Source: Azotobacter vinelandii CA
Lineage (GTDB): Bacteria; Pseudomonadota; Gammaproteobacteria; Pseudomonadales; Pseudomonadaceae
Length of the DNA: 64,000 nucleotides
Assembly: GCF_000380335.1 (NCBI RefSeq)
Contig: NC_021149.1
Span: 4,764,501-4,828,500 of the forward strand
Direction of reading: 5' to 3'
Made by a program: the position numbers and the translations under genes
Shown: positions 20,261 to 29,586 of the stretch, piece by piece
How positions within the stretch are numbered: position 1 is the stretch's first letter
Layout of the letters: each line of letters opens with the position of its first letter
The notes under the pieces: generated by a model
The model's database searches: none
What the model saw: only the letters and a program-made list of their open reading frames with translations
What the model was told of the DNA's origin: nothing

Positions 20261-22333
20261 ATGGCTCGCTTGAAGGTCCCCTGCTTACTCTTCGCCCCCC
20301 TACTTCTCCTGCCCGGCGGCCCAGCCCAGGCAACCGACGATCTCAAGCTCGCCGCCCTGCCGGTCGAAGACGATGCGGACGACTCGTGGAGCGAACCGGT
20401 CGGCGCCTCCATCCCCGCCTACCAGCGCTTCGCCCTGCCGCGCAGCGTGGCGGCCGTGCAGACCCTGGACCGCGAGGACATCGAGGCCATCCGGCCACGC
20501 GACGTCAGCGAACTGATCGAAGGCTCGCTGGGCATGAGCATCGGCCGCCAGGGCGCGCGGGTGCACAACTTCTCCTACAACCGCGGCGACAAGGTCAGCA
20601 TCATCCTCGACGGCGTCTACCTGACCCAGACCGAGGCGCAACGGGTGCTCGGCGACCTGCCGGTGGAGATGATCGATTCGGTCCGCTTCCTGCGCGACTC
20701 CTCGGTGATCACCATCAGCCCGCTGATGGACTTCGGCTCCGCCAACGCCGGCTCGCCGAACCAGGGCTTCATCCTCATCGAGACCCGCAAGGGCGGTCCC
20801 GGCAAGGACCGCGGCGACTTCAAGACCAGCTACGCCCGTTTCGACAACCGCAAGACCCTGGGCTTTCTCAGCGACTCCTGGCTGGACGACCGGCTCACCC
20901 TGGGCGGCGGCTACCAGCGCTCCGACTACAACGGCCGGCCGGGCTGGAACATGGAATACCACTCCGATACATGGCTGGCCAACGGCGGCTGGAAGGACGA
21001 GAACTTCATCGCCTCGGCCTCCTTCTTCCTGAACAAGGCCTCCCGGGAAATCCAGCGCGCCGAGGGGACCTACACGGGCGCCACCCGCTACCCGGTCAGC
21101 GGCCCCACGCCCAACCACGTGATGGACAAGAACATCTGGAAATACACGCCCATGGATACCAGGGTCATCGCGGTGAACCTGGCCAAGCCCTGGAACGACG
21201 TGCACACCACCAGCCTCACCTACGGCTGGACCGAGGCCAAGGGCACCCAGTACGCCTACAGCCTGACCACCGACAAATCCACGGTCGCCGGCCGCGAGGC
21301 CAAGGACCGCGCCAAGGAGTGGAACCTCTCGCACACCATCGCCACCGCGAAGACCACCCTCAAGTTCGGCGGCCAGACGGTGGAGTGGTACCAGTTCACC
21401 GAAGGCGGCACCAGTTCCCGCGAGGAGAAGGTCTACGGCCTCTACACCACCCTGGAACATCGCATCACTCCCGGCTGGTCGGTGGACGCCGCCTTCCGCA
21501 TCGACCGCAAGCACATCATCCAGGGCGGCGACAAGTACCTGGACAACGGCACCAGGACCGAGCTTTCCGACGACGAGTGGACCGACGACGCGACCCTGTT
21601 CTCCCTGGGCACCGCCTGGCAGATCGATCCGGTCTGGCGGGTTTCCGCCCGCTACTCGTTCAACTTCACGCCGACCCCGGACCAGATCAGCACCCGCAAC
21701 AACGAGAACCTGCCCGGCGAGAAGCGCCATCGCTACGAACTGGGCATCAACGCCAACTTCAGCCGGGCGCTGCGACTCGGCCTGACGCCCTTCTACTACG
21801 TGCTGCGCAACGCCAAGGTATCCGACGGCGCCATCGACACCGACTCCGAGGGCAATCCGATCGTCGACCCGAGCACCGGCGACCAGACCAGCGTGACCAT
21901 CTACAAGGCGGTCGACGAGGTCATCCGCAAGGGTATCGAGGTGAGCCTGCAGGGCGATTCCGGCCCCTGGAGCTACGAGTTGGGCTGGACCTACTACGAC
22001 GGCAACGACGAGAACGGCACCACCGGCAGCGAAGTCCCCGACAACAAGTTCAACGGCCGCCTCGGCTGGCGCCACGGCCCCTGGAACGCCAACTTCAGCG
22101 TGGTGCGGGTCGAGCCCTACAAGAGCTACGACTACACCGTGGGCGACTTCACCACGGTCAACCTGAACCTCAGCCGCGAACTGGGCAAGGGCTTCAGCGT
22201 CGCCCTGTTCGGCCAGAACCTGCTCGACGAAGAGTACGGCACCAACAACAAGGGCTACCCGGCCACCGCCAACTGGGGCGTCGTGCGCGACGTCGGCCGC
22301 ACCTTCGGCACCGAACTGAGGTATCACTTCTGA
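20261..22333 (+). CDS. TonB-dependent outer-membrane receptor
   Basis: A 690-residue receptor. It has a signal peptide (MARLKVPCLLFAPLLLLPGG, cleaved near AQA), a plug domain (IRPRDVSELIEGSLGMSIGR, then VSIILDGVYLT) and a C-terminal beta-barrel ending ELRYHF. There is no N-terminal signalling extension, unlike the receptor at 26862. The start at 20261 has an AGGA site; upstream in-frame ATGs would destroy the signal peptide. The stop overlaps the start of the substrate-binding gene, so receptor and importer form one operon. The cargo is unknown: ferric or molybdenum/vanadium-metallophore complexes and cofactors are all possible. Confidence 0.9.
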   Translation: MARLKVPCLLFAPLLLLPGGPAQATDDLKLAALPVEDDADDSWSEPVGASIPAYQRFALPRSVAAVQTLDREDIEAIRPRDVSELIEGSLGMSIGRQGARVHNFSYNRGDKVSIILDGVYLTQTEAQRVLGDLPVEMIDSVRFLRDSSVITISPLMDFGSANAGSPNQGFILIETRKGGPGKDRGDFKTSYARFDNRKTLGFLSDSWLDDRLTLGGGYQRSDYNGRPGWNMEYHSDTWLANGGWKDENFIASASFFLNKASREIQRAEGTYTGATRYPVSGPTPNHVMDKNIWKYTPMDTRVIAVNLAKPWNDVHTTSLTYGWTEAKGTQYAYSLTTDKSTVAGREAKDRAKEWNLSHTIATAKTTLKFGGQTVEWYQFTEGGTSSREEKVYGLYTTLEHRITPGWSVDAAFRIDRKHIIQGGDKYLDNGTRTELSDDEWTDDATLFSLGTAWQIDPVWRVSARYSFNFTPTPDQISTRNNENLPGEKRHRYELGINANFSRALRLGLTPFYYVLRNAKVSDGAIDTDSEGNPIVDPSTGDQTSVTIYKAVDEVIRKGIEVSLQGDSGPWSYELGWTYYDGNDENGTTGSEVPDNKFNGRLGWRHGPWNANFSVVRVEPYKSYDYTVGDFTTVNLNLSRELGKGFSVALFGQNLLDEEYGTNNKGYPATANWGVVRDVGRTFGTELRYHF

Positions 22334-23394
22334 TGAACATTCGACAACGCACCCTGGGCGCCGTCGGCCTGCTGGCCGCCCTGCTGTTCGCCGGCCCGCT
22401 GCACGCCGAACGCCTGGTCACCGACATGGCCGGCCGTCAGGTGAAGATTCCCGACGAGGTCCGGCGGGTCTACGCGGTAGGACATTGCGTGCCCATGGTC
22501 GGCGCCGTGGCGCCGGACAAGCTGGCCAACAACTTCCGCCTCAACGACACGGCCAAGCGCTTCCTGTCCCCGCAGTTCTACGAAGGCAAGGTCGTGCCCG
22601 GCGTGAATTCGCGCATGCTGTCCGACGAGGAGCTGGTCAAGCTGGCCCCGGACCTGGTGATCATGGAAGCCATGCCGGGCGCGGCGGAACGCGCCGATCG
22701 CCTGTCGGCCCGGCTGCAGGCGCCGGTCCTGCTGATCGACCAGGACATGCACAGCTACAAGCCGGCGTTCGCCTTCCTCGGCGAGGTGCTGCAACGCCCG
22801 GAACAGGGCCGGGCCCTGGCCGATTTCGTCGCCGCCCACCTGGACCCGATCGAGGAAAGGGCCAGGAGCATCCCGGCGGATAAACGGGTGCGGGTCTACT
22901 ACGCCGAGGGCCCGGACGGCCTGTCCACCAACCCGGCCGGCTCCAGCCACACCCAGGTCCTCGATTTCGTCGGCGGCCTCAACGTCGCCCAAGTCGTCAA
23001 CCTGCCCGACGAAGGCATGAGCAGCGTGTCCCTCGAACAGCTCTACCTCTGGCAGCCGGATCTGATCCTGACCTGGACGCCGGCCGCCGACCAGTCGACC
23101 ACCTGGAAAGCCGTCGTGGAGAACCCGCTCTGGCAGCCGGTCGACGCCGTGAAACAAGGCAAGGTGCTGCAGATCCCCTGGATTCCCTTCAGTTGGTTCG
23201 ACCGGCCGCCGGGCAGCAACCGCATCCTCGGCGCCTTCTGGCTGGCCCGGACCCTCTATCCGGAGGTCTTCCCGCTCGACCTGACGAGCCTGACCCGGGA
23301 GTATTTCCGCCTGTTCTATCACCGGGAAATCTCCGCCGCCGACGTCAGCTACCTGCTCGGCCTGTCCACCCCCCAGGCAGCGGCCGGACGCTAG
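22333..23394 (+). CDS. Periplasmic binding protein of a FecB/MolA-type metal-complex importer
   Basis: A 353-residue exported protein (signal peptide about 24 residues, cleaved after LHA) of the helical-backbone, class III binding-protein family. It starts the mature part with RLVTDMAGRQVKIPDEVRRV, then has VVNLPDEGMSSVSLEQL and the motif WFDRPPGSNR. I associate that motif with importers of metal chelates, including the MolA type that binds molybdate and tungstate. The ATG shares one base with the receptor stop (TGATG). Ligand identity cannot be read from sequence. Confidence 0.88.
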   Translation: MNIRQRTLGAVGLLAALLFAGPLHAERLVTDMAGRQVKIPDEVRRVYAVGHCVPMVGAVAPDKLANNFRLNDTAKRFLSPQFYEGKVVPGVNSRMLSDEELVKLAPDLVIMEAMPGAAERADRLSARLQAPVLLIDQDMHSYKPAFAFLGEVLQRPEQGRALADFVAAHLDPIEERARSIPADKRVRVYYAEGPDGLSTNPAGSSHTQVLDFVGGLNVAQVVNLPDEGMSSVSLEQLYLWQPDLILTWTPAADQSTTWKAVVENPLWQPVDAVKQGKVLQIPWIPFSWFDRPPGSNRILGAFWLARTLYPEVFPLDLTSLTREYFRLFYHREISAADVSYLLGLSTPQAAAGR

Positions 23395-23421
23395 TCCGCC
23401 AATCCGACCCGGAGATCCTGA

Positions 23422-24426
23422 ATGCCACGTCTTCTTTTCCTCCTCGCCCTGGCCCTCGCCGCGCTGATCGTCGCCTCCTTCGGCATCGGCCGCTATCCCG
23501 TGCCGCCCGACACCGTGCTGGCCATCCTCGCCGCGAAGATCCTGCCCATCGCCCCCGACTGGACGCCGGAAACCGAAGCGGTGGTGCTCGGCATCCGCCT
23601 GCCGCGCATCCTCGCCGCCCTGCTGGTCGGCGCCGCGCTCACCGTCTCCGGCGCCAGCTACCAGGGCCTGTTCCGCAATCCCATGGTCTCGCCCGGCATC
23701 CTCGGCGTGTCCGCCGGGGCCAGCCTGGGGGCGGCCCTGGCCATACTGCTCGGCTACGGCATGTTCGGCATCCAGGTGCTGGCCTTCGCCTGCGGGCTGG
23801 TCGCCGTGGCCACGACCTGGATCATCGGCAACGGCCTGGGCCGGCGGGGCGATCCGCTGCTGGTGATGGTGCTGGCCGGAATCGTCGTCGGCACGCTGTT
23901 CACCGCCTTCGTCTCGCTGGTGAAGTTCGTCGCCGATCCCTACAACACCCTGCCCGCCATCACCTTCTGGCTGATGGGCAGCCTGGCCTCGGTGGAACTG
24001 CCCGACCTGCTGATCGCCAGCCCGCCGATCCTCTTCGGCCTGACGGTCCTGCTGGCCCTGTCCTGGACGCTCAACGTGCTCTGCTTCGGCGACGAGGAAG
24101 CCAAGGCCATGGGGCTGGAAACCGGCCGCCTGCGCCTGGCGATCATCGTCAGCGCCACCCTGGTCACCGCCGCGGCGGTGGCCATCGCCGGGATCATCGG
24201 CCTGGTCGGGCTGATCGTGCCGCACCTGGCGCGCATGCTGGTCGGGCCGGACCACCGGGTCCTGCTGCCCGTCTCGGCGCTGCTCGGCGCCGGATTCCTG
24301 CTGCTGGTGGACGGTCTGGCACGTTCCCTGTTCGAGGTGGAGGTACCGCTGGGCATCGTGACCTCGATCATCGGCGCGCCCTTCTTCCTCTATCTGATGA
24401 ACCAGGGCCGCAAGGCCTGGGCCTGA
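23422..24426 (+). CDS. FecCD-family ABC permease
   Basis: A 334-residue inner-membrane permease with about ten helices, of the BtuC/FecCD type used for iron-siderophore, heme, B12 and molybdate uptake. Diagnostic segments are RLPRILAALLVGAALTVSGA, NPMVSPGILGVSAGAS and GLVGLIVPHLARMLVGPDHR, the last being the coupling helix that contacts the ATPase. It follows the binding protein by 27 bases and precedes the ATPase by 11. Confidence 0.93.
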   Translation: MPRLLFLLALALAALIVASFGIGRYPVPPDTVLAILAAKILPIAPDWTPETEAVVLGIRLPRILAALLVGAALTVSGASYQGLFRNPMVSPGILGVSAGASLGAALAILLGYGMFGIQVLAFACGLVAVATTWIIGNGLGRRGDPLLVMVLAGIVVGTLFTAFVSLVKFVADPYNTLPAITFWLMGSLASVELPDLLIASPPILFGLTVLLALSWTLNVLCFGDEEAKAMGLETGRLRLAIIVSATLVTAAAVAIAGIIGLVGLIVPHLARMLVGPDHRVLLPVSALLGAGFLLLVDGLARSLFEVEVPLGIVTSIIGAPFFLYLMNQGRKAWA

Positions 24427-24437
24427 GGAGGAAGGGC

Positions 24438-25235
24438 ATGCTGGAAGTACAAGCGCTGGCCTGCGGCTACGGCCACCGAAGCATACTCGAGAATCTTTCC
24501 TTCACCCTGGAAGTGGGCGAGTTGCTCTGCCTGCTGGGTCCCAATGGCGTCGGCAAGACCACCCTGTTCAAGACCATTCTCGGCCTGCTGCCGCCCCGCG
24601 CCGGGGAAATCCGCCTCGACGGCCGGCCGACCCGCCACTGGTCGCGGCGCGAGTTCGCCCGCTGGGTGGGCTACGTGCCCCAGGCCCATACGCCGCCCTT
24701 TCCCTTTCAGGTCGAGGATGTCGTCGCCATGGGCCGCACGGCCCACGGCAACCTGTTTTCCGGTCCCGGCCAGGAGGACCGGGAAGTCGCCGCCGAAGCC
24801 CTGGAAACCCTCGGCATAAGCGCCCTGGCCAAGGCCAGCTACACGGAAATCAGCGGCGGCGAACGGCAACTGGTGCTGATCGCCCGCGCCCTGGCCCAGC
24901 AGCCGCGCATCCTGGTGATGGACGAGCCCACCTCGAACCTGGACTACGGCAACCAGCTCAAGGTCATGGGCCACGTCCGGCGGATCGCCGATGCCGGACG
25001 CATGGGCGTCATCCTCACCACCCACCATCCCGACCACGCCCTGCTCCACGCCTCGCGGGTCCTGGCCCTGGACCGGGAAAGGCACTGGCGCATCGGCCGG
25101 GCGGACGAAGTGGTCAGCGAGGACTACCTGCGCCGGACCTATGGCGTGGAAACGGAAATCCACGACATCCGCCGCCGCGACGGCGGCCGCAGCCGGCTGT
25201 GCGTGCCGGCCGTCGGCCCGGGCGAGCCGCCCTGA
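24438..25235 (+). CDS. ABC transporter ATP-binding protein (FecE/BtuD type)
   Basis: A 265-residue ATPase that powers the importer. Walker A GPNGVGKTTLF, Q-loop YVPQAHTPPFPF, signature ISGGERQL, Walker B ILVMDEP and the H-loop TTHHPDHAL are all present. The protein has a short C-terminal tail rich in Arg and Pro, without obvious function. A GAGGAGGAAGG ribosome-binding site precedes the ATG. It is the last gene of the receptor-binding protein-permease-ATPase operon. Confidence 0.93.
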   Translation: MLEVQALACGYGHRSILENLSFTLEVGELLCLLGPNGVGKTTLFKTILGLLPPRAGEIRLDGRPTRHWSRREFARWVGYVPQAHTPPFPFQVEDVVAMGRTAHGNLFSGPGQEDREVAAEALETLGISALAKASYTEISGGERQLVLIARALAQQPRILVMDEPTSNLDYGNQLKVMGHVRRIADAGRMGVILTTHHPDHALLHASRVLALDRERHWRIGRADEVVSEDYLRRTYGVETEIHDIRRRDGGRSRLCVPAVGPGEPP

Positions 25236-25281
25236 GGTATTCCATCTGGCAAGGGGGTGACGTACCGCTGCGCTTTCCGCA

Positions 25282-25303
25282 TAATAAGAATTATTATCAT
25301 TAA
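25282..25303. promoter_or_regulatory. Fur box before fecI-type sigma factor
   Basis: An AT-rich palindromic stretch that reads AATGATAATAATTCTTAT on the minus strand closely fits the Fur consensus built from NATAAT hexamers. It lies about 20 bases before the GTG start of the sigma factor, so iron should repress this operon. Confidence 0.75.
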
Positions 25304-25324
25304 TGTCGGAAACCGAGCCTCGCC

Positions 25325-25837
25325 GTGGACACAGGCCATCCCGATCGTCGCAGCGTGCTGCACAGCCTCTACCTGGACCATCGCCTCTGGCTCAACGGCT
25401 GGCTCAGGCGCCGCCTGAGCTGCCCGCACAGCGCCGACGACCTGACCCAGGACGCCTTCGTGCAGGTCATGGGCTCCCGCGATCTGCTGCGCCTCGAACA
25501 GCCGCGGGCTTTCCTGACCACCATCGCCAAGCGGCTGCTGTTCAACCACTACCGCCGCCAGGATATCGAGCGCGCCTATCTCGAAGCCCTGGCCGCGCTT
25601 CCCGCGGCGGAGCAGCCGAGCGAGGAAGTCCGCGCCATCGCCATGGAGACCCTGTTGGAGCTGGCGCGGCTGCTCGAGGACCTGCCGCTGCCGGTCCGCC
25701 AGGCGTTCCTCTACGCCCAGCTCGACGGCCTGTCCTATGCCGAGATCGCCGCGCGCCTCGGCATCTCCCTGGCCACGGTCAAGCGCTACATCGCCAAGGC
25801 GGCGCAGCGCTGCTACTTCGCCGAGTCGTACGAATGA
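25325..25837 (+). CDS. FecI-type ECF sigma factor
   Basis: A 170-residue extracytoplasmic-function sigma factor. Region 2 includes ADDLTQDAFVQVM and the iron-starvation subgroup hallmark PRAFLTTIAKRLLFNHYRR. Region 4 has LDGLSYAEIAARLGISLATV, whose helix reads the -35 of the target. It starts at GTG (25325) directly behind the Fur box and overlaps fecR by an ATGA. It should direct transcription of the receptor at 26862 once FecR signals that the siderophore is bound. Confidence 0.93.
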   Translation: MDTGHPDRRSVLHSLYLDHRLWLNGWLRRRLSCPHSADDLTQDAFVQVMGSRDLLRLEQPRAFLTTIAKRLLFNHYRRQDIERAYLEALAALPAAEQPSEEVRAIAMETLLELARLLEDLPLPVRQAFLYAQLDGLSYAEIAARLGISLATVKRYIAKAAQRCYFAESYE

Positions 25838-26775
25838 AGGGGCCGGTCTCCGAACGGGTCGCGCAGGAGGCGGTGCGCTGGCTGGTCGAGCTGCAGGACG
25901 ACGCCGACGAGCTGTTGCGCCGGGACTGGCAGCGCTGGCGCGCGGCCGACCCCGAACACGAACGCGCCTGGCAGCGCATCGAGAGCGTCAACCGGCGCCT
26001 GCGCGGCCTGCCGCCGGCGGCGGCGCGGGCCGCCGTGGAGGGCGCACCGCTACACGGCCGCCGCCAGGTGCTGGGCATGCTCGGCCTGGCCGCCGTCGCC
26101 GTGCCCGGCCTGTGGCTGGCCGGCGGCCGGGCCAGGCCCTGGCTGGCCGACTACCGCACGGCCGTGGGCGAGCGCCGTGACATCGGCCTGGCCGACGGCA
26201 GCCGGCTGAGCCTGAACACCGACAGCGCGGTCAACCTGCGCCTGGCGAGCGACTCGCGCTGGCTCGAACTGCTGCGCGGCGAGATCCAGCTCGAGGTCGC
26301 GCCCGGCACGGCGTCCTTCCATATCGCCACCGCACAGGGCTCGCTGCTGGTCGAGCAGGCCCGCTTCAACCTGCGCCAGTACGCCGACCACTGCCGGCTC
26401 GGCGTGCTCGACGGCACGGTACGGGTACGCTGCGCCGGACACCCGGACCTGCAGGCGAGCCTCGCCGCCGGCCAGCAGATCCGCTTCGACAGTCAGCGGC
26501 TCGGCGCACCGCAGCCCCTGGACGCCGCCGTCGCCGCCTGGCGCGACGGCATGCTGGTGGCCCGCGACATGCGCCTGGCGGACTTCCTCGACGAACTCGG
26601 CCGCTACCACCGGGGCTGGCTCGGCTGCGATCCGCGCGTCGCCAACCTGCACCTGTCCGGCACCTATCCCCTGCGCGACAGCCTGGCGATCCTCGCCATG
26701 CTCGAAGTCGCCCTGCCGGTGCGGATCAGCCAACGCACCCGCTGGTGGATCAGCGTCCAACCCCGCCACGCTTGA
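25834..26775 (+). CDS. FecR-type anti-sigma regulator
   Basis: A 313-residue inner-membrane regulator. The cytoplasmic N-terminal domain (EAVRWLVELQDDADELLRRD and WRAADPEHERAWQRIE) binds the sigma factor. One transmembrane segment lies near residues 78-92 (LGMLGLAAVAVPGLWLA). The periplasmic FecR domain (TAVGERRDIGLADGSRLSLN, then LRGEIQLEV) contacts the receptor's signalling domain. It overlaps the sigma-factor gene by 4 bases and is followed by the receptor after 86 bases. Confidence 0.93.
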   Translation: MKGPVSERVAQEAVRWLVELQDDADELLRRDWQRWRAADPEHERAWQRIESVNRRLRGLPPAAARAAVEGAPLHGRRQVLGMLGLAAVAVPGLWLAGGRARPWLADYRTAVGERRDIGLADGSRLSLNTDSAVNLRLASDSRWLELLRGEIQLEVAPGTASFHIATAQGSLLVEQARFNLRQYADHCRLGVLDGTVRVRCAGHPDLQASLAAGQQIRFDSQRLGAPQPLDAAVAAWRDGMLVARDMRLADFLDELGRYHRGWLGCDPRVANLHLSGTYPLRDSLAILAMLEVALPVRISQRTRWWISVQPRHA

Positions 26776-26861
26776 GGCCGGAAAAATTCTTCCGCCGGGC
26801 TGAGCCGTTTCGCCGTCTCGCGTGACAAGGAAGGCAGAGACCACCTATTCGGGAATGTCAC

Positions 26862-29216
26862 ATGCCTTCACGCTTTCGCTCGCCGCTCCTCCGCCCCGTC
26901 CTGCTCGGCGCCATCGCCTGCACCGCCCTGCCCGCTCCAGCCCAGCCCGCGAGCGAGGCACCGGCCATCGCGGCCCGCCAGTCCTTCGCCATTCCGGCCG
27001 GCCCGCTGGACGAGGCGCTGAACCGGTTCGGCCGGCAGGCCGGACTGCTGATCGCCTTCACCCCGGAACAGACCGAAGGCCGCCGGAGTCCGGGCCTGCA
27101 GGGCGAATACGGGCCACGCGAGGCGCTCGACCGCCTGCTCGCCACCAGCGGCCTGCAGGCGGTCGCCCAGGGCGCCGGCTTCAGCCTGCGGCCGGCGGAA
27201 GCCGCCTCCGCCGCCAGGGCCCCGCTCGAACTGGGCGCCGAGACGGTGGTCGGCGACTGGCTCGGCGCGGGCGACGAAGAGGACGTTTTCAACCACCCCG
27301 GTGCGCGCGACGTGATCCGCCGCGAACAGTTCGAGCGCTTCGGCGCCAGCAGCGCGCGGGAAGTGCTGAACCGCATTCCGGGAGTCTACGCGCCGGAGAA
27401 CAACGGCACCGGCAGCCACGACATGGCGCTGAACTTCGGCATCCGCGGCCTCAATCCGCGCCTGGCCAGCCGCTCCACGGTGCTGATGGACGGCATCCCG
27501 GTGCCCTTCGCGCCCTACGGCCAGCCGCAGTTGTCGCTGGCGGCCGTGTCCATGGGCAACATGGATGCGGTGGACGTGGTGCGCGGCGGCGGCGCGGTCC
27601 GCTACGGACCGCAGAACGTGGGTGGCATCGTCAACTTCGTGACCCGCGCGATTCCCGAGGACTTCAGCCTCGAGGGCGGCATCCAGAGCGAGGTCAGCCC
27701 CTCCTCCAGCCAGGACGCCTGGAAACGGACCGGCAACCTGCTGCTCGGCGGCACCGGCGACAACGGCCTGGGCGGCGTGCTGCTCTACTCCGGGGTGCGC
27801 GGCAGCGACTACCGGGAGCACAGCGACACCCGCATCGACGACATGATCCTCAAGGCCCGTTACCAGCCGAACGGCGCCCACAGCCTGCATGGCATCGTCC
27901 AGTACTACGACGGCGAGGCCGAGATGCCCGGCGGCCTGAGCAAGGCCGACTTCGACGACAATCCCTACCGCTCCAGCCGTCCGCTCGACGAATTCTGGGG
28001 CAGGCGCACCCTGGTGGGGCTGGGCTACGACTACACGGGAGAGGCCCGCAAGTTCTCGGTGAACGGCTTCTTCACCCGGACCCTGCGCAGCGGCTACCTG
28101 GACCAGGGCAGCTTCGTTTCCCTGTCGCCGCGCTACTACTGGGTACGCGGCATCGAAACCCGCTTCACCCAGGGCTTCGCCCTGGGCGAGAGCTGGCACG
28201 AGGTCGGCATCGGCCACCGCTTCATCAGCGAGGCCTCCCACGAGCTGCGCTACCGGGAGGCGCAGGGCAACGGCCTGCCCGACACCGGCAGCCGCAACGA
28301 CCGCGACACCCGCGGCTACACCCACGCCAACGCCTTCTACATCGACGACCGCATCGACATCGGCCGCTGGACCATCACCCCCGGCCTGCGTCTGGAGCGC
28401 ATCCGTTCGGAACAGACCAACAAGCTCAGCGGAGTGGAATACGACGCGGACTACAACACCTCGCTGCCGGCGCTCAACGTGCTGTACCGCCTGACCGACA
28501 GCCTCAATCTGTATTTCAACACCGAGGAATCCTTCGGCTCGATCCAGTACAGCCAGATGCCCAACCGCGCCCAGACCAACGAGATCGAGCCGGAAAAGGC
28601 CCGCACCTGGGAGATCGGCGCCCGCTACGACGACGGAGTGCTGAAGGCCGAACTGGGCGCCTTCCTGATCGACTTCGACAACCAGTACGACAGCAACCAG
28701 ACCAACGACAGCATCATCGCCCGCGGCGAAACCCGCCATCGCGGCTTCGAGGGCAGCCTGGCCTACGCACTGTCGGACCTGCACCCGGCGCTCGCCGGCC
28801 TCGATGTCTACGCCACCTATGCCTACGTCGACGCGACCATCCGCGAGTCCGGGCCCAATCAGGGCAACCGCGTGCCCTTCTCGTCCAAGCACAAGGGCAC
28901 CTTCGGCCTGGGCTATTCGCGCAACGGGCTGCGCCTCGACCTGGACGGCACCTTCCAGTCCAGCCAATACGCCGACAACGCCAACACCGTCGAGGAAAGC
29001 CTCGACGGCAGCACCGGGCGGATTCCCGGCCACGTCATCTGGAACGCCCGCGCGGCCTACGACTTCGGCCCCGGGGCCGCCGACCTCAAGGTGGCGCTGG
29101 GGGTGAAGAACCTGTTCGACACCGAGTATTTCACCCGCTCCTACGACGACAACAACAAGGGCAAGAACCTCGGCCAGCCACGCACGGTATACCTGCAGAC
29201 GTCCATGGGCTTCTGA
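26862..29216 (+). CDS. FecA-type TonB-dependent siderophore receptor with signalling domain
   Basis: A 784-residue transducing receptor. After the signal peptide a secretin/TonB N-terminal (STN) domain covers about residues 42-115 (FAIPAGPLDEALNRFGRQAG and then LLIAFTPEQ). The plug follows (REVLNRIPGVYAPENNGTGS and then LNFGIRGLNPRLASRSTVLM), then a barrel ending in YLQTSMGF. The whole protein resembles the FecA (ferric citrate) subgroup, but siderophore identity is not certain. The STN domain passes a binding signal to FecR. The 45 bases before the next sequence hold no terminator. Confidence 0.92.
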   Translation: MPSRFRSPLLRPVLLGAIACTALPAPAQPASEAPAIAARQSFAIPAGPLDEALNRFGRQAGLLIAFTPEQTEGRRSPGLQGEYGPREALDRLLATSGLQAVAQGAGFSLRPAEAASAARAPLELGAETVVGDWLGAGDEEDVFNHPGARDVIRREQFERFGASSAREVLNRIPGVYAPENNGTGSHDMALNFGIRGLNPRLASRSTVLMDGIPVPFAPYGQPQLSLAAVSMGNMDAVDVVRGGGAVRYGPQNVGGIVNFVTRAIPEDFSLEGGIQSEVSPSSSQDAWKRTGNLLLGGTGDNGLGGVLLYSGVRGSDYREHSDTRIDDMILKARYQPNGAHSLHGIVQYYDGEAEMPGGLSKADFDDNPYRSSRPLDEFWGRRTLVGLGYDYTGEARKFSVNGFFTRTLRSGYLDQGSFVSLSPRYYWVRGIETRFTQGFALGESWHEVGIGHRFISEASHELRYREAQGNGLPDTGSRNDRDTRGYTHANAFYIDDRIDIGRWTITPGLRLERIRSEQTNKLSGVEYDADYNTSLPALNVLYRLTDSLNLYFNTEESFGSIQYSQMPNRAQTNEIEPEKARTWEIGARYDDGVLKAELGAFLIDFDNQYDSNQTNDSIIARGETRHRGFEGSLAYALSDLHPALAGLDVYATYAYVDATIRESGPNQGNRVPFSSKHKGTFGLGYSRNGLRLDLDGTFQSSQYADNANTVEESLDGSTGRIPGHVIWNARAAYDFGPGAADLKVALGVKNLFDTEYFTRSYDDNNKGKNLGQPRTVYLQTSMGF

Positions 29217-29349
29217 ACGACGCCTGCCGGCCATCCAGACGGCATGGCGCCAACGCGACCGCTACCGGGCAGATGCACTCATGACGCGCGAGATCGTCCA
29301 GCGCCTGCGGAATTCCGGCGCGAGCCAGATAGCCTGGCGCGACGACCAC

Positions 29350-29577
29350 CAGCGCGGCATCGTCGACACGCCGATGCACGATCCGGACGCCCGGCGTTTT
29401 CTCGAAGGCCTGCAACCGGCCGGACGGATCGGCCGGGTCGAGGAAAGCGCCGATGCCGTGCTCCATCCGAGCGACACCGACTTCACCACGGGCGTGGTGC
29501 CGCCGATGGATGGCGGCACGAGTTCGGGCAACTGGCAGTTCCCGACGGGCATGCCGTCCTTCGCTCCCGTGGCGGGC
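29350..29577 (+). pseudogene. C-terminal remnant of a FabG-like short-chain dehydrogenase
   Basis: The reading frame here encodes GIVDTPMHDPDARRFLEGLQ followed by PAGRIGRVEE and FTTGVVPPMDGGTSSGNW. This is the typical SDR C-terminus (PGxVxTPMH, then GRxGxxEE, then VLPVDGGxSAG). No Rossmann fold, YxxxK or start precedes it. It is a truncated leftover, unrelated in type to the remnant at 15924. It ends just before the convergent CGNR gene. Confidence 0.6.
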
Positions 29578-29586
29578 AAACGCTGC

